Assembly: GCF_018129405.1 (NCBI RefSeq)
Contig: NZ_JAFCLP010000003.1
Location: 62,001-126,000 of the forward strand
Source of the DNA: Bradyrhizobium iriomotense
Lineage (GTDB): Bacteria > Pseudomonadota > Alphaproteobacteria > Rhizobiales > Xanthobacteraceae
Direction of reading: 5' to 3'
Length of the DNA: 64,000 nucleotides
The position numbers and the translations under genes were made by a program. This document shows positions 1-8,425 of the stretch, piece after piece. The notes under the pieces are model-generated. The model saw nothing but the letters and a program-made list of their open reading frames with translations, had not been told where the DNA came from and searched no databases. Every line of letters starts with the position of its first letter. Within the stretch, counting starts at the first letter, position 1.

Positions 1-9
1 GAGGAGACA

Positions 10-942
10 ATGAGGAAACTGCTTCTTGCCGGCATCGCTGTTGCGATGATGGCGACGCCGGCGCTTGCCGCGAACTACCGCTTCGTCATCGTGCCCAAGG
101 CGATGAACAATCCGTTCTTCGACTTCGCGCGTGACGGTTGCCTGAAGCGCGCCAAGGAGCTCGGCAATATCGAGTGCATCTACAAGGGTCCGGTCGAGCA
201 CGAGCCGGCGACGCAGGCGCAGATCATCCAGGACTTCGTCACCCAGAAGGTCGACGGCCTCGCCATCTCGGTCGCCGACGTCGCGGCGATGACCAAGTCG
301 ATCGAGGCGGCGACGGCCGCCGGCATTCCCGTCATCACCTTCGATGCCGACGCGCCCGGCTCCAAGCGCATCGCCTATATCGGCACCAACAACAAGGAGT
401 TCGGCTTAGCCCTCGGCAAGCAGCTGCTGAAGATGCGGCCGGATGGCGGCAAGTATGCGATGGTCTCGGGCGGTCCTGGCGCCAAGAACCTCGCTGAGCG
501 CGTCGATGGCGTTCGCGAGGCGCTGAAGGGGTCGAAATGGACCGAGGTTGCGGGCTCGCCGACCTTCTGCAACGACGATCCAGCGCTCGCGGTCCAGCAG
601 ATGACGGATATGCGCACCGCCACGCCCGATCTCGCCGCCATCGTTCCCATCGGGGGTTGGCCGATGTTCGCCCCCGAAGGCTTCAAGGCCTTCGCGTCCA
701 GGAACAAGAAGGACATCGATTCCGGCAAGTTCACGCTGGTCGTCGCCGATACGCTGAAGATGCAGCTCGAGCTGCTGCGTGACGGCTATGCCAATGCGCT
801 GGTCGGCCAGCGTCCGTTCGAGATGGGCGAGAAGGCGATGGATACGCTGCTCGCCATCAAGAAGGGCGAGAAGGTGCCGGAGATCGTCTACACCGGCCTC
901 GACCTCGTCACCAAGGACAACGTCGCGCAGATGCTGAAGTAG
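10..942 (+). CDS. Sugar ABC transporter periplasmic substrate-binding protein
   Basis: 310-residue binding protein of the LacI/ribose-binding (Peripla_BP_4) type, expected to capture a sugar in the periplasm and pass it to an ABC permease. Residues 1-20 form a Sec signal peptide with a KL-rich start, a hydrophobic core and an ALA cleavage site. The mature protein opens with the typical beta strand and the NNPFF motif of sugar binders, and carries IPVITFDAD and GKYAMVSGGPGAKN as further lobe signatures. A GAGGAG Shine-Dalgarno sits at positions 1-6. No permease or ATPase gene is visible, so these probably lie upstream of the window edge. The downstream sugar dehydrogenase and lactonase genes suggest a deoxyhexose or similar aldose ligand, but the ligand is inferred. 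Confidence 0.88.
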   Translation: MRKLLLAGIAVAMMATPALAANYRFVIVPKAMNNPFFDFARDGCLKRAKELGNIECIYKGPVEHEPATQAQIIQDFVTQKVDGLAISVADVAAMTKSIEAATAAGIPVITFDADAPGSKRIAYIGTNNKEFGLALGKQLLKMRPDGGKYAMVSGGPGAKNLAERVDGVREALKGSKWTEVAGSPTFCNDDPALAVQQMTDMRTATPDLAAIVPIGGWPMFAPEGFKAFASRNKKDIDSGKFTLVVADTLKMQLELLRDGYANALVGQRPFEMGEKAMDTLLAIKKGEKVPEIVYTGLDLVTKDNVAQMLK

Positions 943-973
943 GAGCGCCCGCCAGCCCCGCGCTCCTGCGTGC

Positions 974-1006
974 CTCTCCCGCTTGCGCTTGCCGCAAGCG
1001 GGAGAG
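974..1006. repeat. Perfect 14-bp inverted repeat after the binding-protein gene
   Basis: Arms at 974-987 and 993-1006 are exactly complementary with a 5-nt loop (CTCTCCCGCTTGCG/CGCAAGCGGGAGAG). There is no T tract on either side, so it is not a classical intrinsic terminator. It may attenuate or stabilise the mRNA between the binding protein and the next gene. The arm resembles the core of the larger palindrome at 22519-22669. Confidence 0.7.
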
Positions 1007-1043
1007 ATGATCTTTGGACTGCTGGAATGAAGACTGTAAGGCA

Positions 1044-2027
1044 ATGGGAATGAAGCGCTCGCGGCTCGGCTCTCTCGACGTCACCTCAATCGGTCTCGGT
1101 TCCGCCCCACTCGGCGGATTGTTCACCCCCGTCAGCGACGCGGATGCGGAAGCGACGATCGCGCGCGCCTGGACGGCCGGAATCCGCTTCTTCGATACCG
1201 CGCCGCTCTACGGCTTTGGCCTCGCGGAACGGCGGCTCGGTGCGTTCTTGCGGCAGCAGAAGCGCGAGTCCTACGCCGTCTCGACCAAGGTCGGCCGCCT
1301 GCTGCGCGCCCCCGATGGCGGCGCCGCCGAGGACGAACACTACAAGGGTACGCCGCGTGAGCGGCCCGTGTTCGATTTCAGTTATGACGGCGTGATGCGT
1401 TCGGTGGAGGAAAGTCTTGCCCGCCTCGGGCTCGACCGCGTCGACGTCCTGCTGGTGCACGATCCCGACGATCACTATGACGAGGCCGTCACGGGTGCCT
1501 TCCGCGCGCTGCAGCGCCTGCGCACTGAGGGCACGGTCAAAGCGATCGGCGCCGGCATGAACCAGTCGGAAATGCTCGTGCGCTTTGCCGAGGCCGTGCC
1601 GGTCGACTGCTTCCTGCTCGCCGGGCGCTATACGTTGCTCGACCAGGGCGCGCTGGACGCGCTGTTTCCGGTTTGCGCGGCCAGGAACATCGGCATCCTG
1701 CTCGGCGGCATCTACAACAGCGGCATTTTGGCCAATCCGCATGCGGGTGCGAAGTTCAACTATCAGGATGCCGACGCCGCGCTCGTCGCACGTGCGCTCA
1801 CGCTCGACGAGCTCTGCCGCAAGCACGGCACCGAGCTGAAGGCCGCCGCGCTGCAGTTCTGCATGGCTCACCCGGCGGTGACCGTTGCCGTGATGGGCGC
1901 GCGTAACGCCGGCGAAGTTGCCGACAACATCGCAATGTCGGAGCGGGCGGTGCCGCCGGCATTCTGGCAGGAGCTACGTGCGCGAAATCTCGTCGACGCC
2001 CGCGCGCCGCTGCCCGGTGGAGCGTAG
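1044..2027 (+). CDS. Aldo/keto reductase, probable aldose 1-dehydrogenase
   Basis: 327-residue TIM-barrel oxidoreductase of the aldo/keto reductase superfamily, closest by eye to L-fucose/D-threo-aldose 1-dehydrogenases that oxidise the sugar to its lactone with NAD(P). The catalytic tetrad is visible: Asp and Tyr in FFDTAPLYGFG, Lys in STKVGR and His in VLLVHDPDD. The reading frame is open from 1014 (TTG), but the AKR core starts right after MKRSRLG, so the ATG at 1044 or 1050 is preferred. It ends 3 nt before the next gene, which fits an operon in which this enzyme makes the lactone that the next enzyme opens. The exact sugar is not determined by sequence. Confidence 0.85.
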   Translation: MGMKRSRLGSLDVTSIGLGSAPLGGLFTPVSDADAEATIARAWTAGIRFFDTAPLYGFGLAERRLGAFLRQQKRESYAVSTKVGRLLRAPDGGAAEDEHYKGTPRERPVFDFSYDGVMRSVEESLARLGLDRVDVLLVHDPDDHYDEAVTGAFRALQRLRTEGTVKAIGAGMNQSEMLVRFAEAVPVDCFLLAGRYTLLDQGALDALFPVCAARNIGILLGGIYNSGILANPHAGAKFNYQDADAALVARALTLDELCRKHGTELKAAALQFCMAHPAVTVAVMGARNAGEVADNIAMSERAVPPAFWQELRARNLVDARAPLPGGA

Positions 2028-2030
2028 GCC

Positions 2031-2879
2031 ATGATCATCGACGCCCATCAGCATTTCTGGGATCCCGCGCGCGCCGACTATCCCTGGATGGACGCGCCCG
2101 AGCTGGCGCCGATCCGCCGCGCCTTCGGCCCCGCCGATCTCGCACCGCTGTTGAAGGCGAACGGCATCGACGCCAGCATCGTCGTGCAGTGCCGCTCCGC
2201 CCTCGAGGAGACCGAGGAATTTTTGCGCATCGCGCATGCGACGCCCTCGGTGATCGGTGTCGTCGGCTGGGCCGATCTGACTGACGGCGACCTCGGCGAA
2301 ACGCTCGACCGGTTGCGTGCGTTGCCGGGCGGCGACAAGCTCGTGGGCATCCGCCACCAGGTCCATGACGAGCTCGATGCGGACTGGCTGCTGCGCGAAG
2401 ACGTCCAGCGCGGCCTCACCGCGGTGTTCGCCCGCGATCTCGCCTACGATTTCCTCGTCCGCACCCGCGAGCTGCCGGCCGCGATCGCAACCGCACAGGC
2501 CTTCCCGCAAGCGCGCTTCGTGCTCGACCATGCCGCAAAACCGCCGATCGCCGACGGCGGAAGCGACGAATGGACCGACCGCATCACAGCGCTCGCCGCC
2601 TGCGGCAACGTCTGGTGCAAGATCTCAGGCCTCGCGACGGAGGCTGTCTGGAGCGACTGGAATGCGGAACGGCTGCTTCCGTTCGTCGAACATGCCGCGA
2701 AATGTTTTGGCGAGGATCGGCTGATCTTCGGCTCGGACTGGCCGGTGTGCCTGCTCGCCGGCAGCTACGGCGAGATCAAGGGCGCGCTGGAGGGATGTCT
2801 GGCGAAGCTGGGCTCCGGTGTGCGGGAGAAGGCGTTTGGGGGGAATGCGAAGGCTGCGTATCGGTTGGTGACTGCATAA
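2031..2879 (+). CDS. Amidohydrolase-family lactonase (L-fuconolactonase-like)
   Basis: 282-residue amidohydrolase_2 family protein. The N-terminus MIIDAHQHFWDP holds the HxH metal motif at the end of the first barrel strand, and YPWMD follows as in L-fuconolactonases and 2-pyrone-4,6-dicarboxylate lactonases. Further likely metal or substrate residues are GIRHQVHDE, LDHAAKPPI and FGSDWPVCL. Its start is 3 nt after the stop of the aldo/keto reductase, with GGAGCG as Shine-Dalgarno, so the two are co-translated. Known role of the family: hydrolysis of a sugar lactone to the aldonate. It probably works as step two of the pathway fed by the upstream transporter. Confidence 0.86.
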   Translation: MIIDAHQHFWDPARADYPWMDAPELAPIRRAFGPADLAPLLKANGIDASIVVQCRSALEETEEFLRIAHATPSVIGVVGWADLTDGDLGETLDRLRALPGGDKLVGIRHQVHDELDADWLLREDVQRGLTAVFARDLAYDFLVRTRELPAAIATAQAFPQARFVLDHAAKPPIADGGSDEWTDRITALAACGNVWCKISGLATEAVWSDWNAERLLPFVEHAAKCFGEDRLIFGSDWPVCLLAGSYGEIKGALEGCLAKLGSGVREKAFGGNAKAAYRLVTA

Positions 2880-2903
2880 GCAAGCCCGCGCACCCAATCA
2901 CAG

Positions 2904-3054
2904 GTGTCGTCCCGGCGAAGGCCGGGACCCATACCGCGTGATCTCTCGGGTTGCCCAAGGCAGGAGTACCGAACGACTAATCTTCGCCAAACTACTCCCT
3001 GTGGTTATGGGTCCCGGCCCCCCGCGCGCAATTGCGCGCTAGGCCGGAACGACA
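2904..3054. repeat. Long palindromic repeat (family B variant)
   Basis: Outer arms GTGTCGTCCCGGC at 2904 and GGCCGGAACGACAC ending at 3054 pair imperfectly. Inner segments GGCCGGGACCCATA and TATGGGTCCCGGCC also pair, and a short GCGCGCAATTGCGCGC palindrome sits at about 3024. It fills the gap between convergent genes. It has the same architecture, with a CCCAT/ATGGG inner step, as the units at 11416-11537 and 28098-28222. Confidence 0.75.
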
Positions 3055-3080
3055 CCGGAGTTTGAGGGAACGCCTGTGGC

Positions 3081-3446
3081 TCATGCCCCCGCGGGCACCT
3101 GATCCAGAAACCCCGTCACGCTCCGGATCCGCCCGTCCTTCAGCACGGCAAAATCCGTCCCCTTGATCGGGCTGTCGACACCGTCAGGGCCGAGGCCCCA
3201 CGAGAACCGCACATGATCGCCGTAGCCGTTGGGCTCGCCGATCAGCTTGAACCTGAAATCGGGAAAACGCTGCTGCACGCCCGATATCAGCGCGTCGATG
3301 TCATCAGGGCCGTCGCCCTTCATCAGGGGATCGACATAGCTCGCATCCGCCGTCCAGGTCTGGCTCAGCAGCTCGCGCCGGCGGCTTGTCGTGCGCTCGT
3401 TCCAGAGATCGATATAGAGGCGGGCGATGGCGGTGTGGTCGGTCAT
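3081..3446 (-). CDS. NTF2-like (SnoaL-type) protein
   Basis: 121-residue small alpha+beta barrel protein of the NTF2/SnoaL fold. Recognisable features are the N-terminal helix IARLYIDLWNER, the WTADASYVDPLMKGDGPDDIDALI segment (shown here only as landmark) and the FRFKLIGEPNGYGDHVRFSW strands. The frame is open further upstream, but an AGGAG Shine-Dalgarno stands just before the ATG at 3446 and the family domain begins there. Members include isomerases, hydrolases and non-enzymatic ligand binders, so no reaction can be assigned. It lies downstream of ridA on the same strand but behind a strong terminator, so it is probably a separate unit. Confidence 0.75.
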   Translation of the reverse strand: MTDHTAIARLYIDLWNERTTSRRRELLSQTWTADASYVDPLMKGDGPDDIDALISGVQQRFPDFRFKLIGEPNGYGDHVRFSWGLGPDGVDSPIKGTDFAVLKDGRIRSVTGFLDQVPAGA

Positions 3447-3540
3447 GTTGCTCTCCTTCAATGACGCCGTGTCCGGCTGACCGTCACTATCGAAGGAAAG
3501 CGCGCGCTGATCGATTACCTCGGAGGTCATCGGCGCGTGC

Positions 3541-3578
3541 AAAAAAATGAAGCGCGATGATGACCTCATCGCGCTTCA
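3541..3578 (-). terminator. Intrinsic terminator after ridA
   Basis: On the minus strand a perfect 13-bp stem (arms 3566-3578 and 3548-3560, TGAAGCGCGATGA with its complement) with a 5-nt loop is followed by seven T residues (3547-3541). It lies 26 nt past the ridA stop codon, ideal for ending that transcript. Confidence 0.9.
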
Positions 3579-3603
3579 TTCGCATGTGTACTGCTTGCGA
3601 AGA

Positions 3604-3954
3604 TTACTTCGCGGCCGTCACCATGATCTCGACGGTGTATTGCGGCGCCGCCAGCTTGGCTTCGACGGTGGCGCGGGCCGGGGTGTTGCCGGGCGAGACC
3701 CAGGCGTCCCACACCGCGTTCATCTCGCCGAAGGTCTTCATGTCGGTGATGTAGATCGTGGCCGAGAGCAGCTTCGACTTGTCGGTGCCGGCCTTGGCGA
3801 GATGGCCGTCGATGGTCTTCAGGATGTCCTGGGTCTGCTTGGTCACGCTTTCGCCGGCAGCGTTGCTGGCGACGACACCGGCGAGATAGACGGTGTTGCC
3901 GTGCACGACGGCCTGGCTCATGCGCGGGCCGGTTTCAAAACGCTGAATGCTCAT
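3604..3954 (-). CDS. ridA: RidA family reactive-intermediate deaminase
   Basis: 116-residue YjgF/YER057c/UK114-type protein, the usual length for the family. RidA enzymes hydrolyse enamine/imine intermediates such as 2-aminoacrylate released by PLP enzymes. The strand pattern VVHGNTVYLAGVVA, the central TKQTQDILKTIDGHLAKAG helix and the closing EVEAKLA-type segment (here TVEAKLAAP) fit. The usual catalytic Arg is expected in the PARATVEA motif, and an Arg is present there. The start is at 3954, with AGGAG 9 nt upstream. It is followed by a strong terminator. The next gene upstream (an esterase) ends 97 nt away on the same strand, so it may be the last gene of that unit. Confidence 0.88.
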   Translation of the reverse strand: MSIQRFETGPRMSQAVVHGNTVYLAGVVASNAAGESVTKQTQDILKTIDGHLAKAGTDKSKLLSATIYITDMKTFGEMNAVWDAWVSPGNTPARATVEAKLAAPQYTVEIMVTAAK

Positions 3955-4051
3955 TTGGGATCTCCTGGTGGAATGGCGGCCCTGTCTAGCCCAGCGGCCC
4001 GCGCCGTGCCACCCCGGTGGCGCATGCGTCGCCGGCAATGCATGCGCCGAT

Positions 4052-4969
4052 TCACGGAAATTGACTGAAGAATGTCCAGATTGTTTCGGCGCCGTCGATG
4101 TCGCCGTTCTGCGGCCCCAGCAGGCTGGTCGCGACCCGCGGGAAGCGAGCATCCGGCGCAAAGCCGGGCATGCGGTGGCCGCCACCGTTGATGCGATAGA
4201 GTACGACGTCATGGCCTTTCGGACAGCGCGAAGTGATCCGCGTGACGGTGGACTGGTCTGCGGGCGCCTTGTCGGGCAAATCTGTCACGCTGGCATCGTC
4301 CGCCTCGCAGCCATTGAGCTTGCGCCAGAACGCCAGCGTTTCCTCGGTCGACCAGAACCCGTCTGCGGCAAAATAGCTCGATCCGCGTCCGCCCGCGTAA
4401 GGCACCAATGGATCGGCCGTGCCGTTCATGAGCAGCATCGGCAGCGGTCGCGACGGATGGCAAGTGACCGCGGTCTCATCGGTGAGGTTCATGACCACGC
4501 TGGCGCCGGCCGCGAACAGATCGGCGCGCGCGCAGAGAAGCGTCATCGCCATGGCGCCGCCATTGGAGATGCCGGCGACATAGACGCGCTTCGGGTCGGC
4601 CGTGCCGTTCGCCAGCAGCTTCTCGACGAGCTTGGCGATGAAGGCGATGTCGTCGGTGCCGTCGGGCGGGCCGCGGAGCGCGGGTCCCGCCTTGGTTCGC
4701 GCATCGGCCCAGGCATGGTTGAGGCCGTCAGGAAATGCCACGGCGAAACCTTCGCGCTTCGCGACCTGCGGCCACGCCGTCCGCGCGACCATGTCGGCGC
4801 CGCGCTGGGTCTTGCCATGCAGCACGACCACCAGCGGCACAAGTCTCTTCGCGGGCAGTTGCAAGGTGTAGGAGCGCTTCACGCCGTTGACGTCGATGAT
4901 GTCGGCGGATGCGACCGAGGTCGAGGTCAATGCCGCAACAAACATCCCGACCTGCATCCACCGCCGCAT
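4052..4969 (-). CDS. Secreted polyester-depolymerase-like esterase (LpqC/PHB depolymerase family)
   Basis: 305-residue alpha/beta hydrolase with an N-terminal signal peptide (about residues 1-22, ending ASA). LPLVVVLHG-type oxyanion strand (LVPLVVVLHGKTQ), nucleophile elbow VAGISNGGAMAM (GxSxG with Ser), and later PMLLMNGTADPLVPY (acid Asp) and NGGGHRMPG (His) give a complete triad in the order of the LpqC/feruloyl-esterase/PHB-depolymerase family. No starch- or polymer-binding domain is seen, so a short-chain ester or oligomer is more likely than a native polymer granule. It starts 3 nt after the stop of the FAD dehydrogenase gene, implying co-expression with it. Confidence 0.82.
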   Translation of the reverse strand: MRRWMQVGMFVAALTSTSVASADIIDVNGVKRSYTLQLPAKRLVPLVVVLHGKTQRGADMVARTAWPQVAKREGFAVAFPDGLNHAWADARTKAGPALRGPPDGTDDIAFIAKLVEKLLANGTADPKRVYVAGISNGGAMAMTLLCARADLFAAGASVVMNLTDETAVTCHPSRPLPMLLMNGTADPLVPYAGGRGSSYFAADGFWSTEETLAFWRKLNGCEADDASVTDLPDKAPADQSTVTRITSRCPKGHDVVLYRINGGGHRMPGFAPDARFPRVATSLLGPQNGDIDGAETIWTFFSQFP

Positions 4970-4972
4970 GAT

Positions 4973-6631
4973 CTATCCCACCGCTTTCGCCGCCGCGCGG
5001 CCGGCATTGCGGCCGGAGAACAGGCAGCCGCCGAGGAAGGTGCCCTCCAGCGAACGATAGCCGTGCACGCCGCCGCCGCCGAAGCCCGCGGCTTCGCCGA
5101 CCGCATAGAGGCCCGGAATGACGCTGCCTTCGCTGCCGAACACGCGCGAGTCGAGATCGGTCTCGAAACCGCCCAGCGTCTTGCGGGTGAGGATGTTGAG
5201 CTTGACCGCGATCAGCGGCCCGTGCGCGGGGTCGAGGATGCGGTGAGGTGAGGCGGTGCGGATCAGCCTGTCCCCGATATAGCGGCGCGCATTGTGGATG
5301 TTCATGACCTGCGCATCCTTGACGTAAGGATTGGCGATCTCGCGGTCGCGCGCCTCGATCTGCACTTTGATGTGCTCGAGCTTGAGCAGGTCGTTGCCGG
5401 CAAGCTTGTTCATCTCCGCAACAAGGTCCTCGAGCTTGTCGCGCACGATGAAGTCGACACCATGGCTTTTGAAGGCCTCGACCGGCGCAGGCGCGCCCTT
5501 GTTGGTGGCGCGGCGCAAGGTCATGCGCCAGCTCTTGCCGGTGAGATCCGGGTTCTGCTCCGAGCCCGACAGCGCAAATTCCTTCTTGATGATGCTCTGG
5601 GTCAGGACGAACCAGGAATAATCATAGCCGGTGGACATGATGTATTTGAGCTGGCCGAGCGTGTCGGAGCCGGGGAACAGCGGCGCCGGCAATCGTGTGC
5701 CTGTTGCGTCGAACCACATCGACGAAGGCCCGGGCAGGATGCGGATGCCGTGGCGCGGCCAGATCGGTGACCAGTTCTGGATGCCCTCGACATAGTGCCA
5801 CATGCGGTCGCGGTTGATCAGCCGCGCGCCGGTCTTTTCCGTGATGCCGATCATGCGGCCGTCGACGTGCTCGGGCACGCCGGAGATCATGAACTTCGGC
5901 GGCTCGCCGAGCCGCTTCGGCCAGTTCGCCCGCACCAGCTCATGATTGCCGCCGATGCCGCCGGACGCCACGATCACGGCCTGCGCCTTCAGCGCGAACT
6001 CGCCGACGACGTTGCGCGAGGAGCTCTTGCCGCGCTCGATCGTGTCGGGCGCAAGAACGGCACCGCTGACGCCATCCACCGTGCCGTTGGTGATGGAGAG
6101 CGCATCGACGCGGTGACGGAACTTGAAGACCAGCCGGCCGCTCTTCATCGCCTCGCGCGCACGGCGCTCGAACGGCTCGACGATGCCGGGGCCGGTGCCC
6201 CAGGTGACGTGGAAGCGCGGCACCGAATTGCCGTGACCCATTGCATCGTAGCCGCCGCGCTCGGCCCAGCCCACCACGGGAAAGATGCGATGGCCCATCG
6301 CGCGCAGCCAGTCGCGCTTCTCGCCCGCCGCGAACGTGACATAGGCCTCGGCCCATTGCCGCGGCCAAAAGTCCTCGTCGCGGTCGAAGCCGGCGGTGCC
6401 GAGCCAGTCCTGCATTGCGAGCTCGAACGAGTCCTTGATGCCGAGCCGGCGCTGCTCCGGCGTATCGACCAGGAACAACCCGCCGAACGACCAGAACGCC
6501 TGGCCGCCGAGCGATTGCTCGCCTTCCTGGTCGACCACGATCACGCGCTTGCCCGCGTCGGCGATCTCGGTGGCCGCCACGAGCCCCGACAGTCCCGCGC
6601 CGACCACAATGACGTCTGCTTCTTCAGCCAT
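4973..6631 (-). CDS. FAD-binding dehydrogenase (COG3573 / ketosteroid dehydrogenase-like)
   Basis: 552-residue flavoprotein of the fumarate reductase/3-ketosteroid dehydrogenase superfamily. The N-terminal dinucleotide-binding motif DVIVVGAGLSGLVAA is at about residues 6-20, followed by the acidic strand end VIVVDQEG and by QAFWSFGGLF. The C-terminal FAD motif PGLYAVGEAAGFGGGG and the LEGTFLGGCLFSGRNAG tail are intact. The length matches the family. The frame starts at ATG 6631. The substrate is unknown, and members act as delta-1 dehydrogenases on ring ketones or enones. Its partner gene encodes a secreted esterase, which could release the substrate, but this is inference. Confidence 0.85.
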   Translation of the reverse strand: MAEEADVIVVGAGLSGLVAATEIADAGKRVIVVDQEGEQSLGGQAFWSFGGLFLVDTPEQRRLGIKDSFELAMQDWLGTAGFDRDEDFWPRQWAEAYVTFAAGEKRDWLRAMGHRIFPVVGWAERGGYDAMGHGNSVPRFHVTWGTGPGIVEPFERRAREAMKSGRLVFKFRHRVDALSITNGTVDGVSGAVLAPDTIERGKSSSRNVVGEFALKAQAVIVASGGIGGNHELVRANWPKRLGEPPKFMISGVPEHVDGRMIGITEKTGARLINRDRMWHYVEGIQNWSPIWPRHGIRILPGPSSMWFDATGTRLPAPLFPGSDTLGQLKYIMSTGYDYSWFVLTQSIIKKEFALSGSEQNPDLTGKSWRMTLRRATNKGAPAPVEAFKSHGVDFIVRDKLEDLVAEMNKLAGNDLLKLEHIKVQIEARDREIANPYVKDAQVMNIHNARRYIGDRLIRTASPHRILDPAHGPLIAVKLNILTRKTLGGFETDLDSRVFGSEGSVIPGLYAVGEAAGFGGGGVHGYRSLEGTFLGGCLFSGRNAGRAAAKAVG

Positions 6632-6896
6632 GTGTTTCCCCCTCCATGAGTTCCCCCCGGTAATTGCCCGGATTGAAGCCAGCGGTCGTAACTGAGATCA
6701 AGGGTGTGGCGCGCAAGACACCGTTAACTTGTTCCAGTTTGGGATAGGGACCGGCCGGGTGCAGCGCGGACGCAACACTGGATTTGAATTTGTTTTGAGC
6801 CAGCCGGCCTGCCTAGACAAAACCTTGGTTACGACGGACGCTAGCACTGCATCACCACCTGACACGCAGATTCGAATTCGACCGGGGCGGGGGACA

Positions 6897-7418
6897 ATGA
6901 AGTTTCTGACGGGGTTGCTTGCGGCGGTTCTCTTGATCGCGGGCATGGGGGTTTCTCACGCGGTGGTTCGGATCGCGGATGACCGCGGCGGCCGGATTGG
7001 AACCTACGTCGACAGATACCAGGACCTCAGGCAGTCGGGCGAGACCGTCATCATCGACGGCCTCTGCGCCTCGGCCTGCACCATCGTCCTCGGCGCCATC
7101 CCGCACGACCGCATCTGCGTGACCTCCAGCGCGACGCTCGGCTTCCACGCCGCCTGGGATTTCGGCGCCAATGGCCGCGCTGTCACCAATCCCGAAGCGA
7201 CCCAGATGCTCTACGCGATGTATCCGTCGCAGGTGAGGCGCTGGATCAACCAGCGCGGCGGCCTGACCCCGCACATGCTGTTCCTGAGGGGCAAGCAGCT
7301 CCAGGCCATGTACAAGCCCTGCTACATGGACGCCCAGGCTTCGGCGATCAAGCCGGCACGCCGGCCCATGCCGCAACCGGAGCAGGTCGAGACAGCCCGG
7401 GGCCAACTCCTCCACTAA
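6897..7418 (+). CDS. Periplasmic ClpP/crotonase-fold-like protein (COG3904-type)
   Basis: 173 residues. A frame is open from 6729, but the ATG at 6897 starts a clean signal peptide (MKFLTGLLAAVLLIAGM, cleavage near SHA), with a GGGGCGGGGGACA purine-rich leader. The mature part has the conserved VIIDGLCASACTIVLG segment with a Ser before Ala-Cys at the start of a helix, and LGFHAAWDF with a His further on. Both are typical of the periplasmic ClpP-like predicted proteins grouped as COG3904. The C-terminus is proline-rich. Whether it is a protease is unproven. It stands alone between a minus-strand gene and the SCO1 pair. The 265 bases upstream hold no other feature I can support. Confidence 0.72.
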   Translation: MKFLTGLLAAVLLIAGMGVSHAVVRIADDRGGRIGTYVDRYQDLRQSGETVIIDGLCASACTIVLGAIPHDRICVTSSATLGFHAAWDFGANGRAVTNPEATQMLYAMYPSQVRRWINQRGGLTPHMLFLRGKQLQAMYKPCYMDAQASAIKPARRPMPQPEQVETARGQLLH

Positions 7419-7530
7419 ACATTCGCCCGGCATGACGGGATCGTTTGGCTCGTCGGTGCCGCCTTGCCCGCAGGCGGGCTAAAGCCTATCTGAAAGCCTG
7501 GGAACCGGGGCCTTCGCCCCCAAAATTGTC

Positions 7531-7725
7531 ATGGCTCAACCACTGCACCCGGGACATCCGCTACAGGACAATTCGCCCACTGCCGGCCGGACGCCGTCCG
7601 TGCTGCTCTTGGCGGGCGCCGGTGCCGGCGGGCTGGTCGTGATCGGCGCGCTGGCGCTCTGGTTCCACTACGGCAGCCAGGTGTTCTTCGAAATGATCAG
7701 GACCGGTTTCGCCGCCTGCTTCTGA
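7531..7725 (+). CDS. Small single-pass membrane protein upstream of SCO1
   Basis: 64 residues with one hydrophobic segment (about residues 24-45, VLLLAGAGAGGLVVIGALAL) and a short aromatic C-terminal tail ending FAACF. It lies 18 nt before the SCO1 gene, so the two are probably co-transcribed. A GGGGC-CTTC-GCCCC hairpin immediately precedes the start at about 7508-7521. No named family recognised. A role beside copper delivery to cytochrome oxidase is possible only from position. The coding call rests on composition, the membrane segment and operon spacing. Confidence 0.6.
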   Translation: MAQPLHPGHPLQDNSPTAGRTPSVLLLAGAGAGGLVVIGALALWFHYGSQVFFEMIRTGFAACF

Positions 7726-7743
7726 CCCGACAGGAAGTTTTCT

Positions 7744-8334
7744 ATGAGTTCCGCCGCCCGTCCGCTGGTGATCGCGACCGCCTTTGCAGCAAGCCTCGTC
7801 CTCGGGCTCCTGATCATGTTCTGGGCCATGGGCGGGGTCAGCAAGGTGGCGCAGCCCGCCGCGATCGGCGGCCCGTTCCAGCTCACCGACCAGAACGGCA
7901 AGGCCGTCACCGACAAGAGCCTGAAGGGCAAGCCGACCCTGATCTTCTTCGGCTACACCCATTGCCCCGACGTCTGCCCGACCTCGCTGTTCGAGATCTC
8001 GGAGGTGCTGCGCGCGATGGGCAAGGACGCCGACAAGGTCAATGCCGTCTTCATCTCGGTCGATCCCGAGCGCGACACGCCGGCGACGATGAAGGACTAT
8101 CTGTCGAGCTTCGACCCTCACCTCGCGGGCCTGTCCGGCGATCCCGCCGAGACCGCCAAGGTGATCACCTCCTACCGGGTCTATGCCAAGAAGGTCCCGA
8201 CCAAGGACGGCGACTACACCATGGACCACACCGCGCTGATCTATCTGATGGACCGCGACGGCCGCTTCGTCTCGCCGTTCAACCTGAAGCGGACGCCGGA
8301 AGAGGCCGCGGTGGATCTGAAGCGGTATCTCTGA
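7744..8334 (+). CDS. SCO1/SenC family copper chaperone
   Basis: 196-residue membrane-anchored thioredoxin-fold protein. One N-terminal transmembrane segment (residues 8-28) is followed by FQLTDQNGKAVT, then FFGYTHCPDVCPTS carrying the CxxxC copper motif, and VFISVDPERDTP. The distal copper-ligand His is expected in YTMDHTALIYL, where a His is present. SCO proteins deliver copper to the CuA site of cytochrome c oxidase and control its thiol state. AGGAAG precedes the ATG. No oxidase genes lie in the window. Confidence 0.92.
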   Translation: MSSAARPLVIATAFAASLVLGLLIMFWAMGGVSKVAQPAAIGGPFQLTDQNGKAVTDKSLKGKPTLIFFGYTHCPDVCPTSLFEISEVLRAMGKDADKVNAVFISVDPERDTPATMKDYLSSFDPHLAGLSGDPAETAKVITSYRVYAKKVPTKDGDYTMDHTALIYLMDRDGRFVSPFNLKRTPEEAAVDLKRYL

Positions 8335-8425
8335 GCTTCACCCTGGCCGCAATCGGCGCTCGCGTTCCCGGCGGGATGGTCTATAAGGCCCTCTGATCCC
8401 AACGAAATTCATTGCTTTTCGGTCG

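Noticed and set aside
974-1006. Considered an intrinsic terminator
   Set aside because: The stem is perfect but there is no T tract on either strand, so it is listed as an inverted repeat only.
3947-5251. Long plus-strand open frame over the esterase and FAD dehydrogenase genes
   Set aside because: Antisense to two well-recognised genes. Such frames arise from the high third-position GC, and it shows Arg/Ala/Gly-rich low-complexity sequence with no known motif.
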